The position numbers and the translations under genes are program-made. The notes under the pieces are model-generated. The model had not been told where the DNA came from, made no database searches, and saw nothing but the letters and a program-made list of their open reading frames with translations. Shown here piece after piece: positions 1 through 10,890 of a DNA stretch of 64,000 bases; the stretch's first letter is position 1, and each line of letters starts with the position of its first letter. This DNA is from Distichodus sexfasciatus (Eukaryota > Chordata > Actinopteri > Characiformes > Distichodontidae): assembly GCA_032718565.1 (NCBI GenBank), contig JAVGVS010000479.1, positions 144,817 to 208,816 of the forward strand. The letters run 5' to 3'.

Positions 1-1010
1 ATCCCCATCTACTCTCTCTCCATCCTCTCATCCCCTCCATCAGAAACACAATAAGGCTCTAGAGGAAGTGTTTTAGCCGAGTCCCAAGTGCTCAACTGAT
101 TCTCTTCCACTCTACTGACCTGAAGCCGAGAGCAGATGAATAAATAAATGATTAAAAAAAAACCAATTTAATAAATAAAGAAATATAACAATTTAAAAAT
201 GTACATTCCAACATTTACATTTGTTATTAAATATATTAATTGTATTATTTTTTTAATAGTTTTACCAAAAAAATTATATATTCATGTAATTTTATATCAT
301 TTTCACTATAACAAAACATGTCTAAACCTTATATTAACTCATTTGAAAATGTTTTTACAGCAAAATTTATTAGAACAACAAGATACATATATGTATTGTT
401 TAAAAGATTATACATAAAGCATTATTATAAATCCATTTTATAATCCAGCCTATTTTCAAAAAATCTATTTTTATTCTTATTTTAAAATAATGGTTTAAAA
501 AAAATAATATAATTTAAAGATATTCATAAAATATAGAAATATATTCAAATTTATTTTTGAATCACTCTTCCTACTACTAGACATATCTTACATATTTTAA
601 ATAATTTATAAACATTCATGGTTGTTTTACAGTTATTAAAATATCGTCATAAATGTTTAGATAAATTATATTTCATTAAAATGTTTATTTGAAAGAAAAT
701 TAAAATAATTTGGGCTTTTTTCCACAAGTATTTAAAATATTTATAAAGTGGATCATACATTTTTATGCGTTCTATTTTGTCTACTTTTTTCAGATTCTGA
801 ATGGAAATTAATTTATTTATTAATTCATCTTAAAATATGTTTTAACATAAGATTTATTAGGGGAATTTATTATAGTAAGTTTTAATCTACTTCAGCATAT
901 TTTACCTAATTATATTAACTTGGTTATTATAAAGTTTCCTACTTGATTTATGAATATTATGTTAATAAAGATCATCAGTATTTCCTGCCAGAACAGTCAA
1001 GCCTTTTCTC
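1..1010. other. AT-rich stretch without recognised feature
   Basis: From about 120 onward this is strongly AT-rich with short A and T runs. The open frame at 199-417 is rich in Ile, Leu, Asn and Lys, as expected of AT-rich noncoding DNA. I see no terminal repeats, no tandem period and no convincing splice sites. Confidence 0.5.
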
Positions 1011-1039
1011 TTGACAATCTTTTATAAATTCCCAAAAGT

Positions 1040-1290
1040 TTGACATTTCTGTGGTTTTGTGTGCTTGTGTTCTGCCCACTCAGGCTGGAGCAAACGGACC
1101 ATCAGGGTCACCGAGTCAACGGCTGTGGTCAGCAGTGTTTAAACAAAAAAAGGCCCTTCGGTTCAGCTCTCCCAAACTTTTCAAATGTGCGTTTGGACTT
1201 CATTCGAAATGTCGAAAACGGTCCAAATGTCAGCCGTCATGCGAGACCCTCGGCCTGCTTTGGTGACCCTCAAACGTGACATTTACGGAC
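1040..1290 (+). other. Acceptor-like junction followed by a complex open block
   Basis: A T/G-rich run ends in CCCACTCAG at 1083, which resembles a splice acceptor. The sequence after it is richer in G and C than the flanks and stays open in two frames, to 1266 and 1279. Neither frame shows a domain I recognise, and no clear donor follows. It could be an exon or a conserved noncoding block. Both readings are weak. Confidence 0.2.
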
Positions 1291-1319
1291 ACAAAGCCAC
1301 CGCTCTTACGCTTGATATT

Positions 1320-2215
1320 GCTCTGTAACAGCGGTGAAAAGAAGACACCATTACAGCGCTGAAACAATCTTCAATTACAAGTAAACATACTGGTGTTACA
1401 AAAGTAACGCAGTTACAGCATTACTTTTTTCTATAATGCAGTAATGTTATTTTCGTCACAATAAACTCATTACATTTTACAGCAACTTGCATTACAACAT
1501 TTTTAACACAAAACTTAGTGCTGTTTTGTTTTTATTCTGAAAATCACCAACATCACAAGGTGTTTGGCAAAATAGGAAAAAAGCAAGAAATAAAAGAACT
1601 GTTACACACTATACAGAGTGTTTGGCTACAGTCATCATGCTACACCACATCGCCCTCCACTGGGAGTAGACTGAACTGCAGTAAACTACATTTTTGCATT
1701 TTAGAACGCCAAGTCCTACTTCCCAGGGACGTCACTAGGATCGAAAGATGGGGGATGCGCATAGACCCTAGGGGTGTGATTAGGAACCCTAACCCTAATC
1801 CTAACATTAATTCCTCTTCTTCTTAACAACTCTGCTGACCTCGGGAACGTTACCTTAACAGAGAAGCAATGACATGCTGCTTCCACCTGGGTCCATGTGC
1901 CTTTTTAAACCTGCCTATAGTATCCGGACTGGGAAACACAACGATCAGTATATTATTTATTTATTTATTTCCACTCATATTCTTGCTGGTTTGGGTTAAG
2001 TGCATGCCTGCGCTAATTTCTTTCATAAATCACCTATAATTATATTCTTCATAATGACCTTCATGCTACTTCCACTATCACTGAGGCGAAAGTAATTCAA
2101 AAGTAATGCTTTAGAGACAGTAATATTTTAATATAGCCAATTATTTTGAAATAACAGTAACTAGTAATTTGTAATCTATTACATTTTGTAAGTAATTTGT
2201 CCAACACTGCTAGTG
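1320..2215. mobile_element. Degenerate GTAACT/ATTAC-rich DNA element (hAT-like)
   Basis: Two ATTAC/GTAAT-rich ends, about 1330-1500 and 2085-2215, surround unremarkable sequence. The right end, read on the minus strand, starts CAGTGTTGGACAAATTAC, the end type of common fish non-autonomous hAT elements. The left end (CAGCGGTGAAAAG near 1330) matches it poorly, so whether the two belong to one element is uncertain. Between them, around 1780-1808, lies a short AACCCTAACCCTAAT-like run. Confidence 0.35.
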
Positions 2216-2690
2216 ACTTTTTACAGAAGGTCATGATCTTGTATTTACAACATACCATTGTGTAATAATGAGAAAATATCAATAATGAGATACAGATAAC
2301 TTTATTGCAAGATAAACGAGAGAAGTTCTCAGAATAATATTGGTGCTGTTGTGTTTAATTAGCTTGAATTTTTTTCCTTTGCAATATAAGAAACCGTGAC
2401 AAATTATTGCATTTGTTGCGTCGTATTAATGCTGTTTGTTTCATAAACTGAAATATTTCAGAAAAATTTAATAAGGAAAATTAATAAGTACATTTGTCAT
2501 TTTTATTTTAATTGATGCATAACATGAGAATAACAAACGCCATTGGAAAACTGGACTTCCAGACCATCTTCCAAAAACTTTTGAACACACTTTGTTTTTA
2601 AGACGTTAATATTATTAAGTATGATTTAAAAAAAAAAAAGGTTATAAACTAAAGAATTAAAAGAATAATTATCCAAACCCTTTGCTACAT
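2216..2690. other. AT-rich stretch, nothing recognised
   Basis: AT-rich single-copy-looking sequence with a poly-A run near 2628-2639. I see no tandem structure, inverted ends or coding signal. Confidence 0.4.
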
Positions 2691-2699
2691 TCAGGTCAC

Positions 2700-3050
2700 C
2701 GTTTAACTCTCCCAGAATGACTTCTGACATTTTTAAGTGCACTTCGCCTCACCGGAGGGGTAAAAAAATTGCCTCTATTTGGACCTCGCCGCCATATAAA
2801 CCCTGGAATTATTTCCCTCGCTGCAATTTCGGCCCTCATTTCCTCTCCTCCTCCTCCTCCTCCTCATCCTTTTCCTCCTCCGTCTGGTTACGCGCTTCAT
2901 AACTCTAGCTTTAATCGTCCCTCTTCTACTTTTCAGGCGCACCATTTTATTACTATTTTAATCAAATCCCACACTCCTGACCCTAATTGGGCCTGGCAAG
3001 TTCAAATCGATGAGGTTTTGGCACTTTTTTTATAATCAAAACCCCAAATC
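2700..3050. promoter_or_regulatory. Candidate conserved noncoding block with (TCC)n
   Basis: Complex sequence in an AT-rich neighbourhood, interrupted by a TCC microsatellite at 2840-2885. It carries a CCATATAAACC box near 2792 (close to, but not, a CArG box), AATTATTTCC, and ATCAAA/TTCAAATCGAT motifs near 2960-3010 that resemble TCF-type sites. Proline/serine-rich frames here come from the TCC run. Regulatory status is inferred from complexity and motif content only. Confidence 0.3.
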
Positions 3051-3099
3051 CTCTCTATTCGTCTGTCTTTCCTCTCTTTTCATCCCCCCTCTCTCTCTC

Positions 3100-3475
3100 G
3101 GTTCCCTGTTGCAGTAGTGCCGAGCTGTAAATTGGCGTCCGCCGTAGGCCCAGAAGCAAAAAAAGAGAGAAAATTTCGCCAGCTGAAAGTATCGGACTCA
3201 TTTGGGAGGCGAAGAGTCGGCCAAAATCTGCTACGATTCGAGGCGAGGGAACGGAGAGATGATAAATTATACGAAAAGAGTGCGTCTGGGAGCGACTGAC
3301 TTCCATTTAGCCTCGTTTAACGTGCTTTTTCATCTGCTCAGAGGGGAGGGAAATTAAAGGCGGCTTTTTAGGGACCTGGGAATTTGTTAATATTACAATG
3401 AGAGGAGCGTTTATTATGGGCTTTATTGCTGGCGAGTGAGATGCCGAAGTGATGTCACCATGCAGAAAAATACAA
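3100..3475. promoter_or_regulatory. Candidate conserved noncoding block
   Basis: Non-repetitive, moderate-GC sequence with several CpGs between AT-rich flanks. The right half has closely spaced AATTAAAGG, TTTATTATGGG and TTTATTG motifs at 3350-3430, typical of homeodomain or CDX-type binding. The minus-strand open frame at 3055-3306 has no domain I recognise and no clear donor. I favour an enhancer-like block over an exon. Confidence 0.35.
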
Positions 3476-3589
3476 GTTTCAGTCAGAAAGGGTTGGGGCT
3501 TAAATCAGATTTTTTTTGGACATGTTCAAGATGTGTTTGGACACACATCTCGCCTGGAACTAAAACCAGTAATTAGTTTGAGGTACTTT

Positions 3590-4050
3590 TAAAAGATGGC
3601 ACTGATCTGATACGAGGATCAGATATCGGTCTGATAACGACTCAAATAGCTGGATCGGGTATCGGTGGCATTGGGCTGATCTATGGAGTCGATCTGTAAA
3701 TGAAAGTAAAGTCACATGCAGTCATAAATCTGCAAGAAATCATAGAACGTTTGACAGTTTTTATCACAAATATATTATTAAAATGTATTATTTATATGTA
3801 TTCTTTTTTAAAAGCAATACTTATTATTTCATAATTTATGATAAATCATTTGATCATATACATTGACATGAACACAACATAAACATTATTTAGCTGTTTA
3901 CTTTTAAAGCCAATGACGGACAGGATTTGAGCTGGATGTGTATATTTGGTTTGAAAAAGACATCAATTCTTTTTAATGATATAAAAATTGGTATCAAAGA
4001 CACCTTAAAGTAGGTGCCAAAATATCACAAAATCACCTTTTATTCTGTTA
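3590..4050 (+). mobile_element. TATCGG-rich interspersed repeat fragment
   Basis: Positions 3597-3700 hold repeated GATCGG/ATCGGT motifs (GGATCGGGTATCGGTGGCAT and similar). I recognise this pattern from dispersed fish repeats whose ends alternate TATCGG and GATCCG. The remainder to about 4050 is AT-rich and ends near ATTGGTATCAAAG. I cannot place it in a named family, and no target duplication is visible. Confidence 0.4.
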
Positions 4051-4910
4051 TATTTTGAGGTCAGACTGTTACAGTATCTGAATACACCCTCATGTGAACC
4101 AATTTCTATTCATTAGCTCGATACATTTTGTCCAATTCTCTGGTCAACCCAAAAAATACATAAAATTCAGCTGAGTGTGTCTGAAAACACAGTCCAAACC
4201 CAAAGTAAATGTATAAAGCAGAAACAACACCTAAATTATATCTTAATATCTAACACCAAACGACAAAACCTGTCATTTTGGCTTATGTGTAGAACTCTTC
4301 ATATGGTATTAAATATAATTTTAGGGCATAAAAACTTTCAGCTAATAAAACTTTATTATTGGAAAGAACCTGAAAGAGATTTGACTCTTTACTTTCACCT
4401 TCTTCCCTACATGCTGAACTGATGTACAGTTCGATCATCAATAAATCACAAAAAAATCAATAAACTATCAGCAATTTAACAACTTTACTAGCAATCTATC
4501 ATAAATATTTTTGCAATACACCATTTATACACAAGCATAAAAGTTAAACTACTTAGATATTAATTTGTTTGTGAAAATTTTTCATCAGTAAATCTTCAAA
4601 AAATTGACCTGACTCCTTTATTAACAATCTAAGCAAAAAGCTAATATAAAAACAAAAAGATAAAAAGAAAAAAATAAATATTACATATTAATTTGTAAAA
4701 TAAATCTATTATTAATCATTAAGATGGTAATATAGATTGTAAGTTCACACTGTATGAAATGATATGACTAAACTTCTGACTAATTTTGGAATTCATCGAA
4801 ACAAATTTATTTTAGAAATCCATGTACAGTAAAAAATATATATTAATAGTAAAACAAACAAATATTTCTCATTCATTCAGTCCACAAATTTCAACCAAAA
4901 ACCAAAACAC
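4050..4910. other. AT-rich stretch, nothing recognised
   Basis: AT-rich throughout. The 81-codon open frame at 4177-4422 has noncoding-type composition and no splice context. If the candidate exon at 5027-5233 is real, this would be the start of its downstream intron; I see no convincing acceptor or exon here. Confidence 0.4.
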
Positions 4911-5026
4911 CAAGATAAAGTCAGGATTAAATTCGAATTCAGAAATGACAAGTCAGGATCTTGACTTGTTAAGACAGAATTCAGGCTATTGAGCTAATAA
5001 GTCGGAATTCTACAGTAAAAACTCAC

Positions 5027-5233
5027 CCTGGGTCTGTTTTGGGATGTGGTCCGGGACTTGATTTGGTAAATAAGTGTGTAAAAGTGTAGCAGAGCGTGAG
5101 TTTCTAGAAGCTTCTTGAAGACCGTGTCCTCCTCATGTCTATCCGACTGTAGAAATACCTGCTGTCCTTTTCTCCATCCGTCCCGAAAAAGGCAAGCTGT
5201 CTGCCGAACTGCCCAACTGAAAATAACCGCCAT
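5027..5233 (-). CDS. Candidate first coding exon, unknown protein (69 codons)
   Basis: I do not recognise the product. Read on the minus strand, ATG at 5233-5231 sits in a good context (GACATGG, purine at -3 and G at +4). It opens 69 codons ending exactly at CCCAGG followed by GTGAGT, a near-consensus donor with GT at 5026-5025, in phase 0. The frame stays open upstream to a GTG at 5275, but GTG is not a normal vertebrate start, so I chose the ATG. The start, MAVIFSWAVRQTACLFRDGW, is hydrophobic then basic and could be a mitochondrial or membrane-targeting segment. The end is Leu/His/Tyr-rich then basic. Composition is balanced, unlike the low-complexity frames elsewhere in the window. No downstream exon is visible between 1 and 5026, so the gene would continue outside the window or through a long intron. 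It could be a chance open frame in a repeat-flanked segment. Confidence 0.4.
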
Positions 5234-5277
5234 GTCTGATGTGACAAACTCACCAAGCTGCTGACCAAAAAACACTC

Positions 5278-5405
5278 CAGCCTGGTCTTGGACTAAAATG
5301 CCTATATAATGGAAATTTACCGCTGAAGGCCATTTTCCCAGTCAAAAATTGAGACTGGGATGTTAATCTAGGACTAGGCTTAATTCTTGACTGGGAAATT
5401 GGCTC
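5278..5405. mobile_element. Palindromic MITE-like element (TTTCCCAGTCAA arms)
   Basis: Arms GGCCATTTTCCCAGTCAA (from 5328) and its near-complement CTTGACTGGGAAATTGGC (to 5404) enclose GTTAATCTAGGACTAGGC. The left part (TCTTGGACTAAAATGCC, from 5286) matches the interior of a fish palindromic repeat I know with TTTCCCAGAC...GACTAGGCTTAATC architecture. It is probably a truncated non-autonomous DNA element. It lies 45 bp upstream of the ATG of the candidate exon. Confidence 0.55.
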
Positions 5406-6109
5406 AATATGTCAGATTATCAGTTTAATGAGTCTAATAAGAATTCTAACATACTAAGTGAAGACTGCTCAATTTATTTTATCAGAATTCAGAAATAAAA
5501 TATATACAGTTTAACTTTCTGACTTAGTTTGACAGAATTCTAATACAACACAAGTTTAATTCTAGCTTAGAATTTTGACTTTGTATGTCAGAATTCTGAG
5601 ATCAACTCTAAAATCCCACTTCATAAATCAGGATTTTGACTTAATATATCCAGATTCTTAGATAAAAATTTAGAATTCCGACTCAAAAAAGTCAGATTTT
5701 CTACTTAAGTCAGAATTATGAGAGAAATTTGAAATTTCTACTCAATAAGCCATTTTATGTCAGATTTTCAACTTATTATGTAATATAACGTAATAAGTCA
5801 ATATATGTTACATTTTTCAGAATTCTGCCTTAATGTGACTGAATAAGAACTTAATAAGTTAGGATTTTGACACTAATGTTAGGTAACAAGTTAGAATTTT
5901 GACAGTAAATCAGATTTTCAACTGAATAACTCAGAATTTCAAGATTAAGTCAAAATGGTGACTTTGGCAAAAGGTATCTACTTAACAAATTATGATTTTG
6001 ACAGTAAATTCTGAAATAAAGGACATCAACTTTGTCAGGATACACAGATAAAAACTGAACAAGTCAGAATTATGAGATAATTATCTAAAAAATTTACTTA
6101 TTAAACAAA

Positions 6110-6405
6110 AACCCTGACTATTATTACTCCAGTTTTCCTACAACACCTGTACAATATTACGAAACCCAATATGTTCTATGTAATCACACACTGCAAAAAA
6201 AAAAAAAAAAATTGTGCAAGAGCGCTCTTCTGCGTTTATACTTTCCATTCTTTCCAATGATACAATGTTCAATTTAACATTTAACAAAACATTATTTTAT
6301 TAATGTGTAAATAGACATTTTAACACTATTTTAATAAAGTGGTTTGTCATTTTAATTTGAGTGTAATATCAGAATAAAACAGCTGAATAAAAAAGCCCAA
6401 CTTCA
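6110..6405. other. AT-rich gap with poly-A run
   Basis: Ordinary AT-rich sequence with a poly-A run near 6195-6212 and nothing else recognised. Confidence 0.4.
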
Positions 6406-6610
6406 AACATGTTCTTACTCCAGCTCCACGTTGCAGAGCGAACGTGTGTGTAAGCACGCAGCCTTTTCGCTCAATATTAATCCGAGTTTCAGGATGAGTT
6501 GGGGGGCGGGTGAGGGGCCGGCCTGTTTTCCTTCAGGTCCTCCTCCCATTAGAGCGTGACTCATCAGGGAGACGAATCGATGGCGGAGCGCTGGACGAGC
6601 CATTCGTCAG
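6405..6610. promoter_or_regulatory. Candidate regulatory block with AP-1 site
   Basis: GC-richer island in AT-rich DNA. It contains a perfect AP-1 consensus TGACTCA at 6557-6563, flanked by CTCCTCCCATTAGAGCG and GACGAATCGATGG. A minus-strand frame (6415-6603) begins with an ATG but shows no domain and no clear donor. I interpret it as noncoding and regulatory; an exon is not excluded. Confidence 0.3.
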
Positions 6611-6808
6611 GCCTGGTGGAAAAAACAAAAGCTGCTCGCACTGACCGATTCGTTTTGTTTAACGCGTCGCTCCAAATTGCTAATATGGCTAATGGCTAAT
6701 ACATGCTAATGGGGAGTGGTGGGCACAGCGACGGACCGGACTGGACCTTTAAAGAAGGGAAGGTCAAAGCAGGTGAAGGATGAGAGACAGGAGAAGCTTT
6801 AATGTGCT

Positions 6809-6809
<1 letters not shown>

Positions 6810-6849
<40 letters not shown>
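6810..6849. repeat. (AAT)n microsatellite
   Basis: About 13 uninterrupted AAT triplets. Confidence 0.95.
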
Positions 6850-7029
6850 TTTAATAATTTTGTATCTGTGGCATAAAATCTGTCTAAATAGAATGACTTT
6901 GATTAAAATGCATTGAAGTGAATGGGGAAAGAACAAGGGATGATAAAAACAAGGGGAAAAACAAGTGCGGGTCAAAAGAGAGGCGATTAGATGTGTGTTC
7001 AGTGAGGTGGTCTGAGGTCGCATAAGAAC

Positions 7030-7680
7030 CGTGTTAACTGTTGTATGAAACAGGTCCCAAATCCTATGTATTCTTAATGGGAAAAAATGAATGGGTTCCT
7101 ATGGGTAAAATAGACGACAAAAAAAGGATGAGTGCGGCTCATGATATGGAAACAGATATGGGAAGAGGCCCATGGGCCTTCGAATCACATCGAATTTGGT
7201 GGCTTTGTGAAGAATGGGGGGACGCGCAGTAAAGCGTTGAAATTTGAGCTCTGTGTTAGTCGATGGAGAGAAAACGGACAGAAAAATGGACAGAACTCGC
7301 GAATGAGGTTACATATTAAAAAATAATACGACCAGTTTTTAGAAGTCTCGGGCTTCTCTCGGAAACGGCCGTATTTGTACTCGGTCTTGTCATGAACTTG
7401 GACAAAGAGGACTTGATGTTTTTCTTTGAGACCAGCCGAGACCACAACTCTGAGAATTTTACTTTTAACTCTTTGAGACCGAAAATTCTGCGCTCAAAAC
7501 TAAAGTAATTGCGTAAAAACATTATTACATTATTCGCTATGTAAACACACACGTTAGCGCTCGCGACTCTAATATGGAACGCCATCATGCACAAAAATGT
7601 AGCTCTGTTTCAGAAAGGCCAAAAGCAGCCTATTTTATAGGCCAAAATGACTTCAGATCGGCTCAAAATTACTCATAAAC
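7030..7680. other. Unclassified block with ACTCGGTCTTG-type repeat fragment
   Basis: Positions 7375-7450 (GTACTCGGTCTTGTCATGAA, then GAGACCAGCCGAGACC) resemble dispersed fish sequence built from CTCGGTCTTGACTCGG-type words, so this part may be an old repeat. Overlapping minus-strand frames (7185-7445 and 7316-7594) lack recognisable domains. The rest looks single-copy. Confidence 0.3.
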
Positions 7681-7689
7681 TTAAGTGTT

Positions 7690-8950
7690 TCTTCATTTTC
7701 AATTAATCAGAAAATACAGATTTTCTGTTATGTAATGTTAGAGAGGAATCAATAGGAAAAACATACATACAAGAAAAATGCATTATTTGTTAACAAAACA
7801 AAAGTAAAAAATTAACAAACAAAAGTAAAAAATTCTACAGGCGCAAGTCGGTTTTCAACAGATATGTGCTAATTTACACATCAAACTATGACAAATCTGA
7901 GTAGTGCAGCACGTCCTGAACACAACAACATAAAGCGTGTATAGCTAACTTCTACACAGTAGAATAAGCCTAGTCACTTCAAGTGCAACCAATGATGTTA
8001 CTGCCAACCGCGGTTACCCGCCCCACTCCTTTACGCATGCACATGAACACAGGTTGTGGTTGTCTGGGAAACATGACAGGAAAATCGGCTGTTTAGCAAC
8101 TACCTCCTTATCTTTGGGGAGAGAAAGTTTGGTCGTGTAGTGTTCTGTCACTGGTTTGTTGAGTTTAACGTTAATTAGACGTGGAAAAAGCAGCGATTAT
8201 CTCACTGGCGGCGGAACGAGGGTTTGGCAATGTCATGCACAAACTCGACCAGATTTGACAGAAATTATTAATCCCACAAGCATAGTCTGAGTGGTTTACT
8301 AAATTGTTTTTAGCTTAAGCATTAACAAGGCAGGAGTGGCATCCAGACCACATACAAGTGTACTACATAGCAGTAACCACCGTGTCTAGCTAGATATCAC
8401 AGTGCACTCTGGGTTTCCATTTCTGTACGCAATATTTTGCATTAGCTAGCAAATTAGACAGGTATTCTAACTGGCTAAGCAGCTAGAAAGCAGCTTCAAC
8501 TCTAGGTTTGTGTTCATATGGACTGCTTTTGTGTAGCTTGTAAGTTAAACAATGTGGTTAGTATGCTAGCTAAACCAGTAGCTAGAACAGCGTTCATAAT
8601 CGATCCTTGCAGCCCACCGCTCTGCACTTATTCGGTATTTCCCGCACTGTCGCGTGCTGGTCCTTCGTTGCTAATTAGCTAATCAGTAGCATCAGCCCAA
8701 TGCTTAATAGTCGGAAAGTCGAACAATGGCACGAGCAGTGGTCCGTGAAGACTGGGATTGAGAAGCATGAGCTAATATCTTCCACTCTAGGTTTGTGTTG
8801 AATAGACTACTTTGTGTAGCTATGGGATTGTGGTGTAGCTAGCTCAGTAAGTTAGCCAATGTATATATATATATATAGTATATCTATAATTATCTGGACA
8901 GAAAATAATTTTCGCCAGTTCTGTCATGAAAGTGAGCGTTATATATTCAG
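7690..8950. other. Unannotated stretch with short (TA)n
   Basis: Mixed single-copy-looking sequence rich in GCTAGCTA-type words, with a short TA run at 8859-8877. No coding frame of note and no tandem period. Short TG repeat follows at 8969-8990. Confidence 0.35.
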
Positions 8951-8994
8951 GCCTGGTTTCATTGGCAGTGTGTGTGTGTGCGTGTGTGTTTTGA

Positions 8995-9420
8995 GTGACC
9001 GCATCACCTTCGACTCGTCCCTCACCCGCTAAGTCCGGCCCGGTCTAGTTTCACGAGCTGCCCCGGCGTCCGTTCGCATGACTCTGGAATACTGCGAAAT
9101 ATCTGGAGACGTATCGAAATTCTGTGCTTTTAGAAATCAGGCTGGACATACGGATCAGGTCGGACTGGGTGGGAGAATCTGCCGTAAAGTAAACCTAAAT
9201 CCCATTTTCCCTACTCATGTCCCGTACAAAATGGTCGAGTCCTCTGAGGAGAAGGATGGAACGAACGTCACGTTTTGAATCATCTTTTACTGCGTTCAGC
9301 TGGATGGCGTTTACAGAGAAAGTGACTTTTCAGAGAAATCTCATCTGGTAAGCAGCGCTGCAGCAAGTTGGTCTTACTTCTCGCGGCGTGACTGTATTTG
9401 TAGTTGACGTTAGCGCAGGC
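8995..9420 (+). other. CpG-containing block with a spliceable-looking mini-exon
   Basis: The block is more CpG-rich than its flanks (CCCGGCGTCCGTTCGC near 9063). TTTTACTGCGTTCAG at 9285-9299 resembles an acceptor, and CATCTG followed by GTAAGC (donor GT at 9348-9349) resembles a donor. The 48 bases between them are open in the frame LDGVYRESDFSEKSHL. I do not recognise this peptide, and such arrangements arise by chance. Confidence 0.2.
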
Positions 9421-10460
9421 CACAATAGCAATAATCTATAATTGAAACTAGTTTCTAGTAGCACTTGATGCTAATGGAATGTACCATTGAAGTCTAAAAA
9501 CAATTTTTGAGCAATAACTAAAGAAGGCATATGATGGTGGACATTGGGATATGGCCACTTGGCTTAAGAGCAGTAGAAATGAATCCATTAAAAACAAAAG
9601 AGCTGGGCATTTCATTTTAGACTTTCTGACCTCAGGACAAGTCACTAAACTAGTTCTCCCTGAGCCAAGCAAGATACTACAAGACAAACAAAGAAAACCA
9701 AGGGACCAGAGGCAGAAGAAGACGCTTTTAATGATGCATGTCGCAGCGTTTTGAATCCAACGGAAACTGGGCACTGGAGACTTTCATTTACTTCTGGAAA
9801 GTTCTAGCTGACACAAGTAGTTGGGAGAAAATTGGCCTGGAACTGCAGCCGCGTAAGTAACGACTTTGTTCGTAGCTCCTAAAATGATCATTGAACTTGG
9901 AAAAAAATGAATAGAGATTCAATTTTGCTAATGGCTTTTAGAAGATTTTGAACATGAGAAGATGTGGAAAAACGGGCCGAAAATTGCAGCTGGAGACAAT
10001 GTTAAAGCTTTCTTTTTGCTATTGCATTGAGAGCATGTGATTTAATTTTTGTAACCGATTTCTGGGAGATTTTGCATGATTTTTTAAACATTGATCCTAC
10101 ATTTTTAGTCTTCTTCACCCGTGACCCATAAGCCTCAGCGGTCCCGGACTTTGAGTTGTTTCCCACATAACGTCGGCGCGTTCTAATCCCACAATCCCTA
10201 GCTTATGTCATTTTCCCCTCTAAGCTGACCGCATTGGGTTTATTTTCGCCACTCGGATGAACTCAGCAACGGGACAAAATTGGGCCAGTCTGAGAGTTTC
10301 GTCATTATTTTCTTTGCCTCTTTTAACCTTTGCTCTCTTCTTTTTGAAAATCTCTAGCATTCTGTGTGAAGTTGGATTTGTTGTTGGTTCGTAGACTTCG
10401 AACCGCCGGTTATTATACTGATTTTTCTCTGTTTGTGAAAGTGTTGTGAGTAATTATAAT
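9420..10460. other. Unannotated stretch
   Basis: No recognised repeat. Frames at 9551-9754 (+) and 9448-9774 (-) overlap each other and show no domain; the minus-strand frame begins at GTG, not ATG. A second acceptor/donor-like pair bounds 9808-9852 (donor GTAAGT at 9853). Weak evidence only. Confidence 0.25.
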
Positions 10461-10474
10461 TCGAAATTTTGGTT

Positions 10475-10890
10475 ATGAAATTATGTCGGAAGGTCACTGG
10501 TTCCGTCTCAGACATTAAAGGTACACCACTGAAATTACTCATGACCAAGAGTACAGTCTCAAAGCACTGCTTATAGGTACCACTCTGTAGTTCTGGGGCG
10601 GTTGGTATCAAAAGGCAGTTAGCGCTATAGTGAAGGCTTATGGGTTCTAGTCGGACGGTAAAGGCACCTTTGAAGTGCTCATGAGCAATGTAACAGCCCA
10701 CAGCACTGCTCATGGGTACCACTGAGGTACTCTGTAGGTCTGGGGCCATTGTTAGCATAAAAGGCTAGAGAGTTGGCACTGTGATCAGATAGTTGTGGTT
10801 CAAGTCGGTCTAAGTAAAAGGTGTCACTGGGGTGATGGAGTAAGAATTACTGTCTTTAAGCGCACTGCTCAGGGTACCGCAGGTGACTTT
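10475..10890 (+). mobile_element. SINE family A, tandem degenerate copies
   Basis: Repeated GGTACCACTGAGGTACTC-type words, a hallmark of a tRNA-derived fish SINE, occur two to three times. Two adjacent copies are in register with a period of 147 bp (TCTGTAGTTCTGGGG at 10584 and TCTGTAGGTCTGGGG at 10731). The B-box-like GGTTCAAGTCGG near 10797 lies in the plus orientation. Open frames here are repeat-derived. Confidence 0.6.

Larger units (their letters stand above)
4915..6110. repeat. Degenerate GTCAGAATTCTGAC tandem array (interrupted)
   Basis: Variants of AATAAGTCAGAATTCTGACTT recur many times at 4915-5015 and 5400-6100. The unit is partly self-complementary (AGAATTCT core), so the array can be read similarly on both strands. 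Copies are highly diverged, as in an old minisatellite. It is interrupted at 5016-5405 by the candidate exon and a palindromic MITE. Confidence 0.6.

Noticed and set aside
4994..5275. Longer 93-codon version of the candidate exon starting at 5275
   Set aside because: The first codon there is GTG and the extension past 5027 reads through a consensus donor into repeat. The ATG at 5233 and the donor at 5026 are preferred.
9448..9774. 108-codon hydrophobic minus-strand frame
   Set aside because: Starts at GTG, fully overlaps a plus-strand frame, and has no domain.
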